From an uncultured Kiloniellaceae bacterium (lineage in GTDB: Bacteria; Pseudomonadota; Alphaproteobacteria; Kiloniellales; Kiloniellaceae): a stretch of 64,000 nucleotides of DNA. The notes under the pieces were generated by a model that was not told the origin of the DNA, searched no databases, and saw only the letters and a program-made list of their open reading frames with translations. The position numbers were made by a program, and so were the translations under genes. Where the stretch lies: NCBI GenBank assembly GCA_947500035.1, contig CANMQP010000012.1:248001-312000 (forward strand), given 5' to 3'. This document shows, in pieces, positions 44,059 through 52,456 of the stretch; position 1 is the first letter of the stretch, and every line of letters starts with the position of its first letter.

Positions 44059-44116
44059 GGTAAATGCATTATATTGCGCTGTCTATGTGATATAACGTTG
44101 TATTATGCATTTTACC
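44059..44116. promoter_or_regulatory. Inverted pair of BoxR-type operator sites upstream of boxC
   Basis: Left arm 44059-44078 (GGTAAATGCATTATATTGCG) and right arm 44096-44116, whose reverse complement begins GGTAAAATGCATAATACAAC, form an imperfect inverted repeat flanking 17 bp. ATGCATTATATTGCG also occurs at 35921-35935. Both arms contain TGCA, as expected for BzdR/BoxR-type regulators. The boxC ATG is 116 bp downstream. Confidence 0.6.
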
Positions 44117-44231
44117 GCTTGACCAAGACCCCGACCGCACTAAACTTCTAATCAAGAGCTCAGCAGAGCCAACTCGATACCGGCGACCGCTGCAACGGCG
44201 GGCAGACCGGATAAAGGGACGAAAAAGAGAG

Positions 44232-45881
44232 ATGATCGATTTTCAAACCGACCCCTCGCGGTACCGGCACTGGCGCATTGAAACCGATGGCCCGGTTGCG
44301 AACCTCATCATGGACGTCGACGAAAAAGGGGGCCTCTTCGAGGGTTATGAGCTGAAGCTCAACTCCTACGACCTGAGTGTCGATATCGAGCTCGCCGACG
44401 CGATCCAGCGCCTGCGCTTCGAGCATCCCGAAGTCAAGGTAGTGGTCTTGCGCTCCGGCAAGGACAAGGTCTTTTGCGCGGGCGCCAACATCCGGATGCT
44501 CGCCGGTGCTGCCCACGCGCACAAGGTGAACTTCTGCAAGTTCACCAACGAGACCCGGAATTCCATGGAGGACGCGAGCCACCATTCCGGCCAGCAGTAT
44601 ATCAGCGCGGTGAATGGCGCCTGCGCGGGTGGCGGGTACGAACTCGCACTCTCGACTGAATACATCCTGCTGACCGATGACGGATCTTCCTCCGTCGCGC
44701 TGCCTGAGGTTCCTCTGCTCGCGGTTCTGCCCGGCACTGGGGGCCTGACCCGGGTCACTGACAAACGCAAGGTGCGCCGCGATCTGGCCGACGTTTTCTG
44801 TTCGATCGAAGAAGGCATCAAAGGAAAAAAAGCCGTCACGTGGCGGCTGGTCGACGAGACCGTTCCCAACTCCCGCTTCGAGGAAGCTATCTCGGCAAAA
44901 ACCGAGGAGCTTGCGAAAAAATCGGATCGCCCTGATGGCGTGAGCGGGATCACACTCGGGCCTCTGGCGCGAAGCTTCACCCAGAACGCCGTGACCTACT
45001 CCAGCGTTCAGGTCGAGTTGGACCATGAGCGGAAGCTCGCCACGGTAACCATCAAGGGCCCGGAAGATATGCCGCCTTCCTCGGCGGACGAGATGTCCGG
45101 GCAGGGTGACGCTTTCTGGCCGCTCCGGGCGGCGCGCGAGCTGGACGATGCCATTCTTCATCTGCGCCTGAACGAGATGGAACTGGGGGTTATACAGTTC
45201 AAAACCCTGGGCAACAGCGCCAGGGTTCTGGCTTACGACGACTTCCTGGAAGCTCATCAGGAGCACTGGCTGGCCAAGGAGATCCTGCTCTATTGGCGCC
45301 GGGTTCTGAAGCGCGTCGACATGACCTCACGCTCACTGGTGGCGCTGATTGAACCAGGCAGTTGTTTTGCCGGTACACTGGCCGAGCTGGTCTGGGCATG
45401 TGACCGCTCTTACATGGCGGTCGGTGCCTTCGAAGGCGATAACCGCCCTGAAGCCACCCTCATGGTCTCAGCCGCCAACTTTGGCCGCCACGCGATGTCA
45501 AACGGGCTCAGCCGCTTGGAGACCCGTTTCCTCGGCGAGCCGGAAAGCGTGGTGAAAATCGAAACCCGCAAAGGCGAAGCTCTCACCGGCGAGGAAGCCG
45601 AAGAGCTGGGCCTCGTCACCTTCGCCTACGACGACATCGACTGGGAAGACGAAGTCCGCATCTTCCTCGAGGAGCGCACGAGCTTCTCACCGGATGCCAT
45701 GACCGGCATGGAGGCCAACCTGCGCTTTGCCGGTCCGGAAACCATGGAAACCAGAATCTTCGGACGCCTGACCGCCTGGCAGAACTGGATCTTCCAGCGG
45801 CCGAACGCGGTCGGGGATGACGGCGCACTGCGCCGCTACGGTTCAGGTCAGAAGGCCGACTACAACATGGAACGGGTTTGA
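44232..45881 (+). CDS. boxC: Benzoyl-CoA-dihydrodiol (2,3-epoxybenzoyl-CoA) lyase/hydrolase
   Basis: A 549-residue BoxC. It belongs to the crotonase superfamily; the first half has VVLRSGKDKVFCAGANIRML (enoyl-CoA-hydratase-like oxyanion site) and NGACAGGGYELALSTEYILL, and the second half has the BoxC-specific LAELVWACDRSYMAVGAFEG. It opens the epoxidised ring of benzoyl-CoA to 3,4-dehydroadipyl-CoA semialdehyde and formate. AAAGAGAG precedes the ATG. First gene of boxC-boxB-boxA. Confidence 0.93.
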   Translation: MIDFQTDPSRYRHWRIETDGPVANLIMDVDEKGGLFEGYELKLNSYDLSVDIELADAIQRLRFEHPEVKVVVLRSGKDKVFCAGANIRMLAGAAHAHKVNFCKFTNETRNSMEDASHHSGQQYISAVNGACAGGGYELALSTEYILLTDDGSSSVALPEVPLLAVLPGTGGLTRVTDKRKVRRDLADVFCSIEEGIKGKKAVTWRLVDETVPNSRFEEAISAKTEELAKKSDRPDGVSGITLGPLARSFTQNAVTYSSVQVELDHERKLATVTIKGPEDMPPSSADEMSGQGDAFWPLRAARELDDAILHLRLNEMELGVIQFKTLGNSARVLAYDDFLEAHQEHWLAKEILLYWRRVLKRVDMTSRSLVALIEPGSCFAGTLAELVWACDRSYMAVGAFEGDNRPEATLMVSAANFGRHAMSNGLSRLETRFLGEPESVVKIETRKGEALTGEEAEELGLVTFAYDDIDWEDEVRIFLEERTSFSPDAMTGMEANLRFAGPETMETRIFGRLTAWQNWIFQRPNAVGDDGALRRYGSGQKADYNMERV

Positions 45882-45914
45882 GGTCTTCTAAGACCACAAG
45901 AAAAGGAACGACCG

Positions 45915-47363
45915 ATGATCGATGCAATGACCGTCAACTACGACACCATGATCCCGAACAACGTCGGCCTCTCGGAAGACCGCCGGGTGTTGAAAGCCCT
46001 GGAGCGCTGGCACCCGGGCTATATCGATTGGTGGAAGGATATGGGTCCGGACGGATTCCAGGATGCCATGGTCTACCTGCGCACGGCAGTCGGCGTCGAC
46101 CCTAAGGGCTGGGCGAAGTTCGACTATGTGAAGATGCCGGAGTACCGCTGGGGTGTCCTTTTGGCACCGCAGGAGGAAGGCCGCACCATCCCCTTTGGCG
46201 AGCACCTGGGTGAACTGGCCTGGCAGGAAGTGCCGGGCGAGTATCGCGCGCTGATGCGGCGACTGGTGGTCATCCAGGGCGACACCGAACCCGCCTCGGT
46301 CGAGCAGCAGCGGCACCTGGGCAAGACAGCGCCCTCACTCTACGACATGCGCAACCTCTTCCAGGTCAATGTCGAGGAAGGCCGGCACCTCTGGGCCATG
46401 GTCTATCTGCTACAGAAGTACTTCGGCGCAGACGGCCGCGAGGAAGCGAACGAATTGCTGCGCAGGCGCTCTGGTGACGGCGACGCGCCGCGCATGCTGG
46501 GGGCCTTTAACGAGACGACCGGCGACTGGCTGTCCTTCTTCATGTTCACCTTCTTCACCGATCGGGACGGCAAGATGCAGCTGGAGAGCCTGGCGCAATC
46601 CGGTTTCGATCCGCTTTCGCGCACCTGCCGCTTTATGCTGACCGAAGAGGCCCATCACATGTTCGTCGGAGAATCCGGTATCGGCCGCGTGATCCAGCGG
46701 ACCTGCGAAGCCATGAAGGCGGCCGGGATCGAGGATCCCAATGACATCGCGAAGATCCGCGCACTCGGTGTCATCGACCTGCCGACACTGCAGAAAAAAG
46801 CAAATCTGCACTACTCGCTGTCGTTGGACCTCTTCGGGTCCGAGGTCTCAACCAATGCCGCCAATGCCTTTAACTCTGGCATCAAGGGGCGCTTTCACGA
46901 GACCAAAATCGACGACGATCACCGCCTGATCAATGATACCTACCCCGTGCTGAAACACGTCGACGGTGAATTCAAGCTGGTCGATGAACCGGCACTTTCG
47001 GCTTTGAACATGCGGTTGCGGGACGATTACGTCACCGACTGCGCAAAAGGCATCAAGCGCTGGAACAAGATCATCGAAAAGACCGGTGTCGACTTTGCGC
47101 TGACCTTGCCGCACGCGGCCTTCCACCGGCAGATCGGCGAGTTCGCCAACATCTCCGTGACGCCGTCGGGCATCATCCTGTCTGACAGTGAGTGGAACCA
47201 GCGCAAGGGCGAGTGGCTGCCGTCGGGCGATGACGGCGAATTCATCCAGTCGCTGATGGTTCCGGCCACCGGTGTCGGCGAATACGCCGGTTGGATCGCG
47301 CCGCCGAAGATCGGGATCGACAACCAGCCCGGCAACTTCGAGTACGTTCAGATCGCCGCATGA
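45915..47363 (+). CDS. boxB: Benzoyl-CoA 2,3-epoxidase, oxygenase subunit
   Basis: A 482-residue di-iron oxygenase. RGVL-type N-terminal half is followed by NLFQVNVEEGRHLWAMVYLL (E-x-x-R/H ligand helix), DWLSFFMFTFFTDRDGKMQL and CRFMLTEEAHHMFVGESGIG, which provide carboxylate and His ligands. It inserts one O2 atom into benzoyl-CoA using electrons from BoxA. 33 bp after boxC; its stop overlaps boxA (ATGA). Confidence 0.93.
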   Translation: MIDAMTVNYDTMIPNNVGLSEDRRVLKALERWHPGYIDWWKDMGPDGFQDAMVYLRTAVGVDPKGWAKFDYVKMPEYRWGVLLAPQEEGRTIPFGEHLGELAWQEVPGEYRALMRRLVVIQGDTEPASVEQQRHLGKTAPSLYDMRNLFQVNVEEGRHLWAMVYLLQKYFGADGREEANELLRRRSGDGDAPRMLGAFNETTGDWLSFFMFTFFTDRDGKMQLESLAQSGFDPLSRTCRFMLTEEAHHMFVGESGIGRVIQRTCEAMKAAGIEDPNDIAKIRALGVIDLPTLQKKANLHYSLSLDLFGSEVSTNAANAFNSGIKGRFHETKIDDDHRLINDTYPVLKHVDGEFKLVDEPALSALNMRLRDDYVTDCAKGIKRWNKIIEKTGVDFALTLPHAAFHRQIGEFANISVTPSGIILSDSEWNQRKGEWLPSGDDGEFIQSLMVPATGVGEYAGWIAPPKIGIDNQPGNFEYVQIAA

Positions 47364-48580
47364 GCGCGTCCCCGAATCCACAGGCGGGGTCGCAGCCGCT
47401 CAAACAGCACCTGATCGATCCGGAGATCTGCATCCGTTGCGGGACCTGCGAAGAGACCTGCCCTATCGATGCCATCAGCCACAACGACGACAACTACGTG
47501 GTGGATGCAGAGATCTGTAACTACTGCATGGACTGCATCGGGCCCTGCCCGACCGGCTCGATCGATAACTGGCGTCTCGTGATGAAGGCCTATTCCCTCG
47601 AGGAACAATTCGAATGGGAAGAACTGCCAGAGCAGGAGGAACTCGAGTGCGGCGAACAGGGTTCGGTGAGTCTGGAAGCCCTGGAAGATGAAATCGATGC
47701 GCTGCTCGCCAAAGCGCACGAAGGCACCGGCGGCAAAGCGGTGGTGCCCGCCTCGGCTTCGAAGCCGAGCGTCAATCTCTTCCGCCGCGACTATCCCGCC
47801 GTTGCCACGGTTCAGGGCAACTTCCGGCTGACCAAGGACAACGTAGAGAACGACGTCCGTCACATCATCCTGGACTTCGGCGATACGGTCTTTCCGGTCC
47901 TCGAAGGCCAATCGATCGCCATCACCCCGCCGGGAACGGACAAAGACGGGAAGCCGCACGAGTCGAGGCTCTACTCCATCGCCAGCCCGCGTGACGGCGA
48001 ACGGCCGAACACCAACAACGTCGCCCTGACGGTCAAACGCGAACCGGAAGGTCTGTGTTCAAACTTTCTTTGTGATCTGAACAAAGGCGACCAGGTACAG
48101 GTCACCGGCCCCTTCGGCGCGACCTTCCTGATGCCCAGCGATCCTCTGGCCAACATCATCATGATCTGCACGGGAACCGGCTCGGCCCCGTTCCGGGCTT
48201 TCACCGAACGCCGCCGCCGGGCCATGCCGGATGCTCCCGGTAAAATGCTGCTCTTCTTTGGGGCACGCCAACCCGATGAGTTGCCGTACTTCGGCCCTCT
48301 CATGAAAGTGCCCGAAGATCTGCTCGCCAAGCACCTGGTTTACTCCCGTCTTCCAGACCGGCCGAAGGAGTATGTTCAGGACCGAATGCGGGTTTGCGCA
48401 GGGGAGGTTTCGGAACTGCTGAAGGACGAACGCACCCATATCTACATCTGCGGCTTGAAGGGCATGGAGACCGGGGTCGACGAAGCTCTGGCCGATATCT
48501 GCCGCGGCGAGAATCTCGACTGGGCGAGCCTCAAACCAACACTGCGCACTACAGGGCGTTATCATGTCGAAACCTATTGA
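47360..48580 (+). CDS. boxA: Benzoyl-CoA 2,3-epoxidase, reductase subunit
   Basis: A 406-residue iron-sulfur flavoprotein. Two [4Fe-4S] motifs are at the N-terminus (Cys24, 27, 30, 34 and Cys53, 56, 59, 63), followed by a linker and an FNR-type module with RLYSIASPRDGE (flavin) and MICTGTGSAPFRAFTERRRR plus YICGLKGMETGVDEAL (NADPH). It delivers electrons to BoxB. The ATG at 47360 overlaps the boxB stop; the open frame upstream is a shadow. Confidence 0.92.
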   Translation: MSASPNPQAGSQPLKQHLIDPEICIRCGTCEETCPIDAISHNDDNYVVDAEICNYCMDCIGPCPTGSIDNWRLVMKAYSLEEQFEWEELPEQEELECGEQGSVSLEALEDEIDALLAKAHEGTGGKAVVPASASKPSVNLFRRDYPAVATVQGNFRLTKDNVENDVRHIILDFGDTVFPVLEGQSIAITPPGTDKDGKPHESRLYSIASPRDGERPNTNNVALTVKREPEGLCSNFLCDLNKGDQVQVTGPFGATFLMPSDPLANIIMICTGTGSAPFRAFTERRRRAMPDAPGKMLLFFGARQPDELPYFGPLMKVPEDLLAKHLVYSRLPDRPKEYVQDRMRVCAGEVSELLKDERTHIYICGLKGMETGVDEALADICRGENLDWASLKPTLRTTGRYHVETY

Positions 48581-49082
48581 GCCGCGCGGCATGAGAGCAC
48601 CGCCGGAAGCCCGCGACATCGCTGCACCGCGCGAGTTGCCGCCCGGCCCTTTCGTACATGACATCTCCATCCGCTGGGGCGACTGCGACCCCGCGCAGAT
48701 CGCCTATACCGCCAACATTCCCGCCTGGGGCCTGCAGGCCATTGAGGCCTGGTATGAGGCCTGCCTCGGCGTCGACTGGTATGCGATCAATCTCGACAAC
48801 GGTATGGGAACGCCCTTCGTACATCTGGATTTCGACATGGAGTCACCTGTCACGCCGCGTGCCGTGCTCTCCTGCAAGGTCTATATCCGCTCCATAGGGC
48901 GGTCCTCTCTGGCCCACCGGGTCGAGTGCTTTCAGGACGGGCGGCTCTGCTTCGCCGGCCAGACCGTCTCGGCGTTTGTCGCGGCAACAAAGATGAAACC
49001 CATTGCGATCCCGCCGAACATGCGGGCCTCGATCCAAAGCTATGCCGGGCAACAGGGACGGCCGTTGGAGACGACGGCTTGA
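48564..49082 (+). CDS. Acyl-CoA thioesterase, 4-hydroxybenzoyl-CoA thioesterase-like
   Basis: A 172-residue hot-dog protein with HDISIRWGDCDPAQIAYTAN, the 4HBT signature with active-site Asp, and VHLDFDMESPVTPRAVLSCK. It overlaps the boxA end by 17 bp, so it is translated from the same mRNA. Such thioesterases in box clusters probably rescue CoA from dead-end benzoyl-CoA analogues. Confidence 0.87.
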   Translation: MSKPIEPRGMRAPPEARDIAAPRELPPGPFVHDISIRWGDCDPAQIAYTANIPAWGLQAIEAWYEACLGVDWYAINLDNGMGTPFVHLDFDMESPVTPRAVLSCKVYIRSIGRSSLAHRVECFQDGRLCFAGQTVSAFVAATKMKPIAIPPNMRASIQSYAGQQGRPLETTA

Positions 49083-49151
49083 CACAAGGCGCTGACTCCC
49101 GCATGCAGCTGAAGTCCGCAGCAAGAAACAAAACACGATCCAGAGAGTACG

Positions 49152-50078
49152 ATGGCGTCAGACAGCGATAGCCTGGTCACGGAGAATGATCCGCCCGCGA
49201 GCCGCCTTGGATCCCAGGATCAGGGATTCCTGCAGGAGGTCGGAAACCGGGTGCGCAGTGCGCGCAAACGCCATGGCATGTCGCGCAAGGTGCTGGCGCG
49301 GGAGTCCGGGGTTTCAGAGCGCTATCTCGCGCAATTGGAAACCGGCAGCGGCAACATCTCGATCCTTCTCTTGCGCCAGATTGCTGCTGCGACCGGCATG
49401 AAACTGCGGGACCTGGTGTCCGAATCGCAGGAAGACGCCCCCGAAATCCTCTCGATTCTCGAGTTGGCACGCCGCGCCAGCCCCGCGCAGCGCGAAGACA
49501 TCATCGACAGTCTTACCGGTATGCTGGATCAGTCCGGTGCCGACCTGAAGGCGTCCCGAATTGCCCTGATCGGCTTGCGCGGCGCCGGAAAATCGACCCT
49601 CGGAAAACTTATCGCGGACGATCTCAAGATTCCCTTCATCGAACTGAACCGCGAGATCGAACTCGACAGCGGCCTTGCCGTCGCAGAGATATTCGCGCTC
49701 TACGGTCAGGACGGGTACCGGCGGCTGGAACAGCGCTGCCTGCGATCGGTTATCGACCGGCATAGCGAAGTCGTGTTGGCCGTGGCCGGCGGCATCGTCG
49801 CCGAAGCCAATACCTATGAGATGTTGCTCCGGTCGTTCCATTCCGTCTGGCTGCAGGCCCGGCCGGAAGAACATATGGAACGCGTCCGCGCCCAGGGCGA
49901 CCGCCGGCCGATGGCGGGAAATCCCGCCGCCATGAACGACCTTCGCTCGATCCTGGAGAGCCGCCAGCAGCTCTACGCCAACGCCGAGATGACCTTCGAC
50001 ACCAGTGGGAAAACGGTCGGTCAATGCAGAGATGAACTGAGTAAGATTCTGTCGATCCGTCTGGAGCAGGACAGATAA
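49152..50078 (+). CDS. boxR: BoxR/BzdR-type regulator: XRE domain fused to shikimate kinase-like domain
   Basis: A 308-residue protein. Helix-turn-helix at about 30-85 (SARKRHGMSRKVLARESGVS, ERYLAQLETGSGN) and a shikimate-kinase-like domain from about 135, with P-loop GLRGAGKST at 141-149. In BzdR/BoxR this domain binds benzoyl-CoA and releases the operator. Last gene of the box operon, so it is probably autoregulated through the boxC promoter. Operators with TGCA boxes lie at 35921 and 44059-44116. Confidence 0.92.
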   Translation: MASDSDSLVTENDPPASRLGSQDQGFLQEVGNRVRSARKRHGMSRKVLARESGVSERYLAQLETGSGNISILLLRQIAAATGMKLRDLVSESQEDAPEILSILELARRASPAQREDIIDSLTGMLDQSGADLKASRIALIGLRGAGKSTLGKLIADDLKIPFIELNREIELDSGLAVAEIFALYGQDGYRRLEQRCLRSVIDRHSEVVLAVAGGIVAEANTYEMLLRSFHSVWLQARPEEHMERVRAQGDRRPMAGNPAAMNDLRSILESRQQLYANAEMTFDTSGKTVGQCRDELSKILSIRLEQDR

Positions 50079-50164
50079 CCGAGAGTTCGAGCGATTTATC
50101 GCAAGTCCCCCGTAAACCTGACAACTTCTTCTTTAAGTAGAATCTTAATGTCGTAAGGGTAAGC

Positions 50165-51256
50165 ATGACTTCCCCTTCGTCGAGGTTCTCAGTGTCAGAA
50201 ATTCCCAAAGACTTTCGGATAGAAAACCTGGTCAGGCCCGCAGAGTTCACCACCCATGCGGCAAGGCTAGGTCAACGCGCTCTGATCCGCGTTTTGATCC
50301 TGGCCTCGGTCATCGGTGTGATCATTCTCTTCCTTTATGTCTTCTATCCTGACGCGATACTAACGTCGATAACACTGGCGGAACCAACAAACAGACATGC
50401 ACGAGAGGCTCTACGAGAGATCCAAAACATACAAGTCCTGGTCATGTCGGGAATTTCTCTTCTTTGCGTTGTCGCGTTCGCGCTTGTTTGGTCAGCCTAC
50501 TTTAATCAAATGCGTTACATGACAATTGCTCGCTACTGCAAGGCATTGGGACTGCATTACATTCTCAGTGAGCACATGCGTTTGCGGATCTCTGCAGAGC
50601 CGTTCGAACAACTCGGGCTCGTACCCAAATACGACACACTGTCCGCTTATCATCTGATCGGTTGGACAAACAATTCGCAAGGTCTCCTGCACAGCGAAGT
50701 TAAGCTCGTCAGGAGGGGGGTGTTGGACAGATTCGGAACGACAGTCTTTTGCGGCGCACTGCTTTTCGTGCAGCTCCGGCAATGTTATGCCGCGTCACTT
50801 GCGTGCAATTCGGAGTTATTGACCTTTGAGCAATCGGGAAAAGGAAAATGGTGCGCCAATGATCAACTAGCTGACCTGGTGCCGGAATTCTGGCCGTTCC
50901 TTCAGCGGATCGGAACACTCGCCACAGTACTCAGGGGAAAAGAGATCAAGTCGGCTGTGGTCGGCAACCTACTCTATGTTTCGATTCAGCATCCATGGGG
51001 TTCATTCCCGGTTCCTTCCTTTTGGCACAGATGGTCCGACCTCAAAACCTTCGAAAAGCTGTCCAATGACTTGCGGGCAATCGCAGATCTCGCCCATGCA
51101 CTGACGCCCGGCATCGAAGCGTCGCAGCCCATCAAAGCTGTCCCGCCCAAACTCGTACGCACTAAACCACTTATACCCCGCAAACCTCTCTTCGCTGGGG
51201 CCGTAGGGCTTCTCCTGTTTGCCTTAATACTTCTCCACAATGCTCTATCAAATTGA
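50165..51256 (+). CDS. Membrane protein, possibly DUF3137 family
   Basis: A 363-residue protein with two N-terminal helices (about 40-62 and 92-112) and one C-terminal helix (about 342-360). The soluble part has FEQLGLVPKYDTLSAYHLIG, LLHSEVKLVRR and VFCGALLFVQLRQ, a layout that reminds me of DUF3137 proteins; this is recognition by eye only. Codon use is visibly less GC-biased at third positions than in the flanking genes, which may mean later acquisition. No operon partner: 86 bp after boxR and convergent with the cytochrome gene. Confidence 0.6.
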   Translation: MTSPSSRFSVSEIPKDFRIENLVRPAEFTTHAARLGQRALIRVLILASVIGVIILFLYVFYPDAILTSITLAEPTNRHAREALREIQNIQVLVMSGISLLCVVAFALVWSAYFNQMRYMTIARYCKALGLHYILSEHMRLRISAEPFEQLGLVPKYDTLSAYHLIGWTNNSQGLLHSEVKLVRRGVLDRFGTTVFCGALLFVQLRQCYAASLACNSELLTFEQSGKGKWCANDQLADLVPEFWPFLQRIGTLATVLRGKEIKSAVVGNLLYVSIQHPWGSFPVPSFWHRWSDLKTFEKLSNDLRAIADLAHALTPGIEASQPIKAVPPKLVRTKPLIPRKPLFAGAVGLLLFALILLHNALSN

Positions 51257-51315
51257 TCACTTTACCCCAGCGCTTAAATTGAGACAGGACGACTCAGCAA
51301 AGGAGGAATGTATCT

Positions 51316-51801
51316 CTACTTGCGGGTCGCGCGTTTGAGATAAGCGATCAGATCCCGGCGGTCGGCGTCATTCAAGCGGGCATGGTTCAGGATCCAATAG
51401 TCCAGATCGTCATCGCTCCAAACCGGGTTGTCGGTCTGCAGGGTAATCCTGTAGGGGAAGCCCTTCACCGCGCCCGGCGGCCGTCCGAAAAGGCCCTGTA
51501 AGTGCGGACCGCGCTTATCTTCGCCGATCTCGACCGACCAATCGACGTCGGGCTCGCGCGCGGCCTCGCGCTCAAAAACCCGCCCTCTCGGAGGCTCGGC
51601 CAGCTTTGGTCCCATCTGCGGCGACAGACTGTGGCAATAGGAGCATTTTTCATTGAAGAGTTGGCCGCCGCGGTCGAAGTCCTGGGCGAGAGCCGGAAAC
51701 AGGCTGGCAATAAAGATCAGAGCCAGAATCGCGAGAAACAACTGAAGTGTCAGCAGCCTGATCAGCCCTGCGTAGGTATCCAAATTACCCTGTGACCGCA
51801 T
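51316..51801 (-). CDS. Class I c-type cytochrome
   Basis: A 161-residue secreted cytochrome. Hydrophobic signal RLLTLQLFLAILALIFIASL with cleavage near LAQ-DF, haem motif CSYCH (C-x2-CH) and, downstream, KGFPYRITLQ, a possible variant around the axial Met region; a Met in SPQMGPKL follows directly after the haem motif. The ATG at 51801 has GGAAGGATGAGC upstream; a TTG at 51825 is an alternative start. Stand-alone gene; electron-transfer partner unknown. Confidence 0.85.
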   Translation of the reverse strand: MRSQGNLDTYAGLIRLLTLQLFLAILALIFIASLFPALAQDFDRGGQLFNEKCSYCHSLSPQMGPKLAEPPRGRVFEREAAREPDVDWSVEIGEDKRGPHLQGLFGRPPGAVKGFPYRITLQTDNPVWSDDDLDYWILNHARLNDADRRDLIAYLKRATRK

Positions 51802-52178
51802 CCGCTCATCCTTCCAGCCCGGCAAAGCCGCAGCGCACTGAATTGAACTTCAAGGCCTAGAATAAGCCACAGGTGTGGCCAGGTCCTTGACGCAGATCAG
51901 TCTTCATGTCGCCGATGGAGGGCTACGAAACACCGGAAATCTTGGGACGAATTGTGGTCGGCTAAGGGAATGATGCTGCAGAGGCTCTGGTCATTTCTAC
52001 GAAACGACTGCCGCCCTGCTTGCTATCTTGGATATCTTCGGCGTTTCGCTTTGCGAAAAACCCGTGGCGGGCCTGAAGAGCGAGTTCGAAGCCCGGGGCT
52101 CTCGTCATTTCTGCGAAACGACTGCCGCCCTGCTTGCTATCTCGGATATCTTCGGCGTTTCGCTGTGCGAAAAGCCTG
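51802..52178. other. 377-bp intergenic region holding direct repeats beside tRNA-Ser
   Basis: Only the upstream region of the cytochrome gene and the two 81-bp direct repeat units (51990-52070, 52104-52184) are visible here. Open frames through the repeats are not supported as genes. Confidence 0.5.
51990..52070 (-). repeat. 81-bp direct repeat, distal unit
   Basis: Begins GTCATTTCTACGAAACGACT and ends CCCGTGGCGG on the plus strand. About six differences from the proximal unit (52104-52184). It contains a TTTCGC-TTT-GCGAAA hairpin, and its end repeats the CCGCCA terminus of the tRNA (minus strand). Confidence 0.85.
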
Positions 52179-52184
52179 TGGCGG
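52104..52184 (-). repeat. 81-bp direct repeat, unit overlapping tRNA-Ser 3' end
   Basis: Begins GTCATTTCTGCGAAACGACT and ends in the last six bases of tRNA-Ser (CCGCCA on the minus strand). The hairpin TTTCGC-TGT-GCGAAA lies just after the tRNA. Period to the distal unit is 114 bp; the 33-bp spacer contains GGGCTTCGAACTC (minus strand), which resembles a decayed T-arm. Confidence 0.85.
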
Positions 52185-52268
52185 AGGGGGTGGGATTCGA
52201 ACCCACGGTACCCGCAAAGGCACAACGGTTTTCGAGACCGTCCCGTTCGACCACTCCGGCACCCCTCC
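52179..52268 (-). tRNA. tRNA-Ser(CGA)
   Basis: The minus strand folds into a 90-nt class II tRNA. The acceptor stem pairs GGAGGGG (52262-52268) with CCCCTCC (52183-52189), followed by discriminator G and an encoded CCA (52179-52181). The anticodon loop CTCGAAA has CGA (complement of 52232-52234), reading UCG serine codons. The long variable arm and T-arm GTGGGTTCGAATCCCAC are as in serine tRNAs. Confidence 0.95.
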
Positions 52269-52456
52269 GTTCCGCGGAACCTGGGTCGAAACGGTCCTTC
52301 CGCGAAGCGGCGGGACATTAGCGTAACGCCTGCGCGCCTGCAAGCGGGCAAATGACCTGCTGGTTCTGAATTCAAGGACACTATATATAGAGACAACGCG
52401 AGGATGTAGAGGCAAGGCTGGGCCCTGAATGACGAACGGAACGAGGCACCGCCAAC

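Noticed and set aside
51990-52268. Prophage or genomic island attachment site at tRNA-Ser
   Set aside because: Only six bases of the tRNA are duplicated and no integrase or phage gene is nearby; a local repeat is simpler.
51952-52326. Open frame across the 81-bp repeats and tRNA-Ser as a protein gene
   Set aside because: It runs through the tRNA and through both repeat units, and has no ribosome-binding site or domain.
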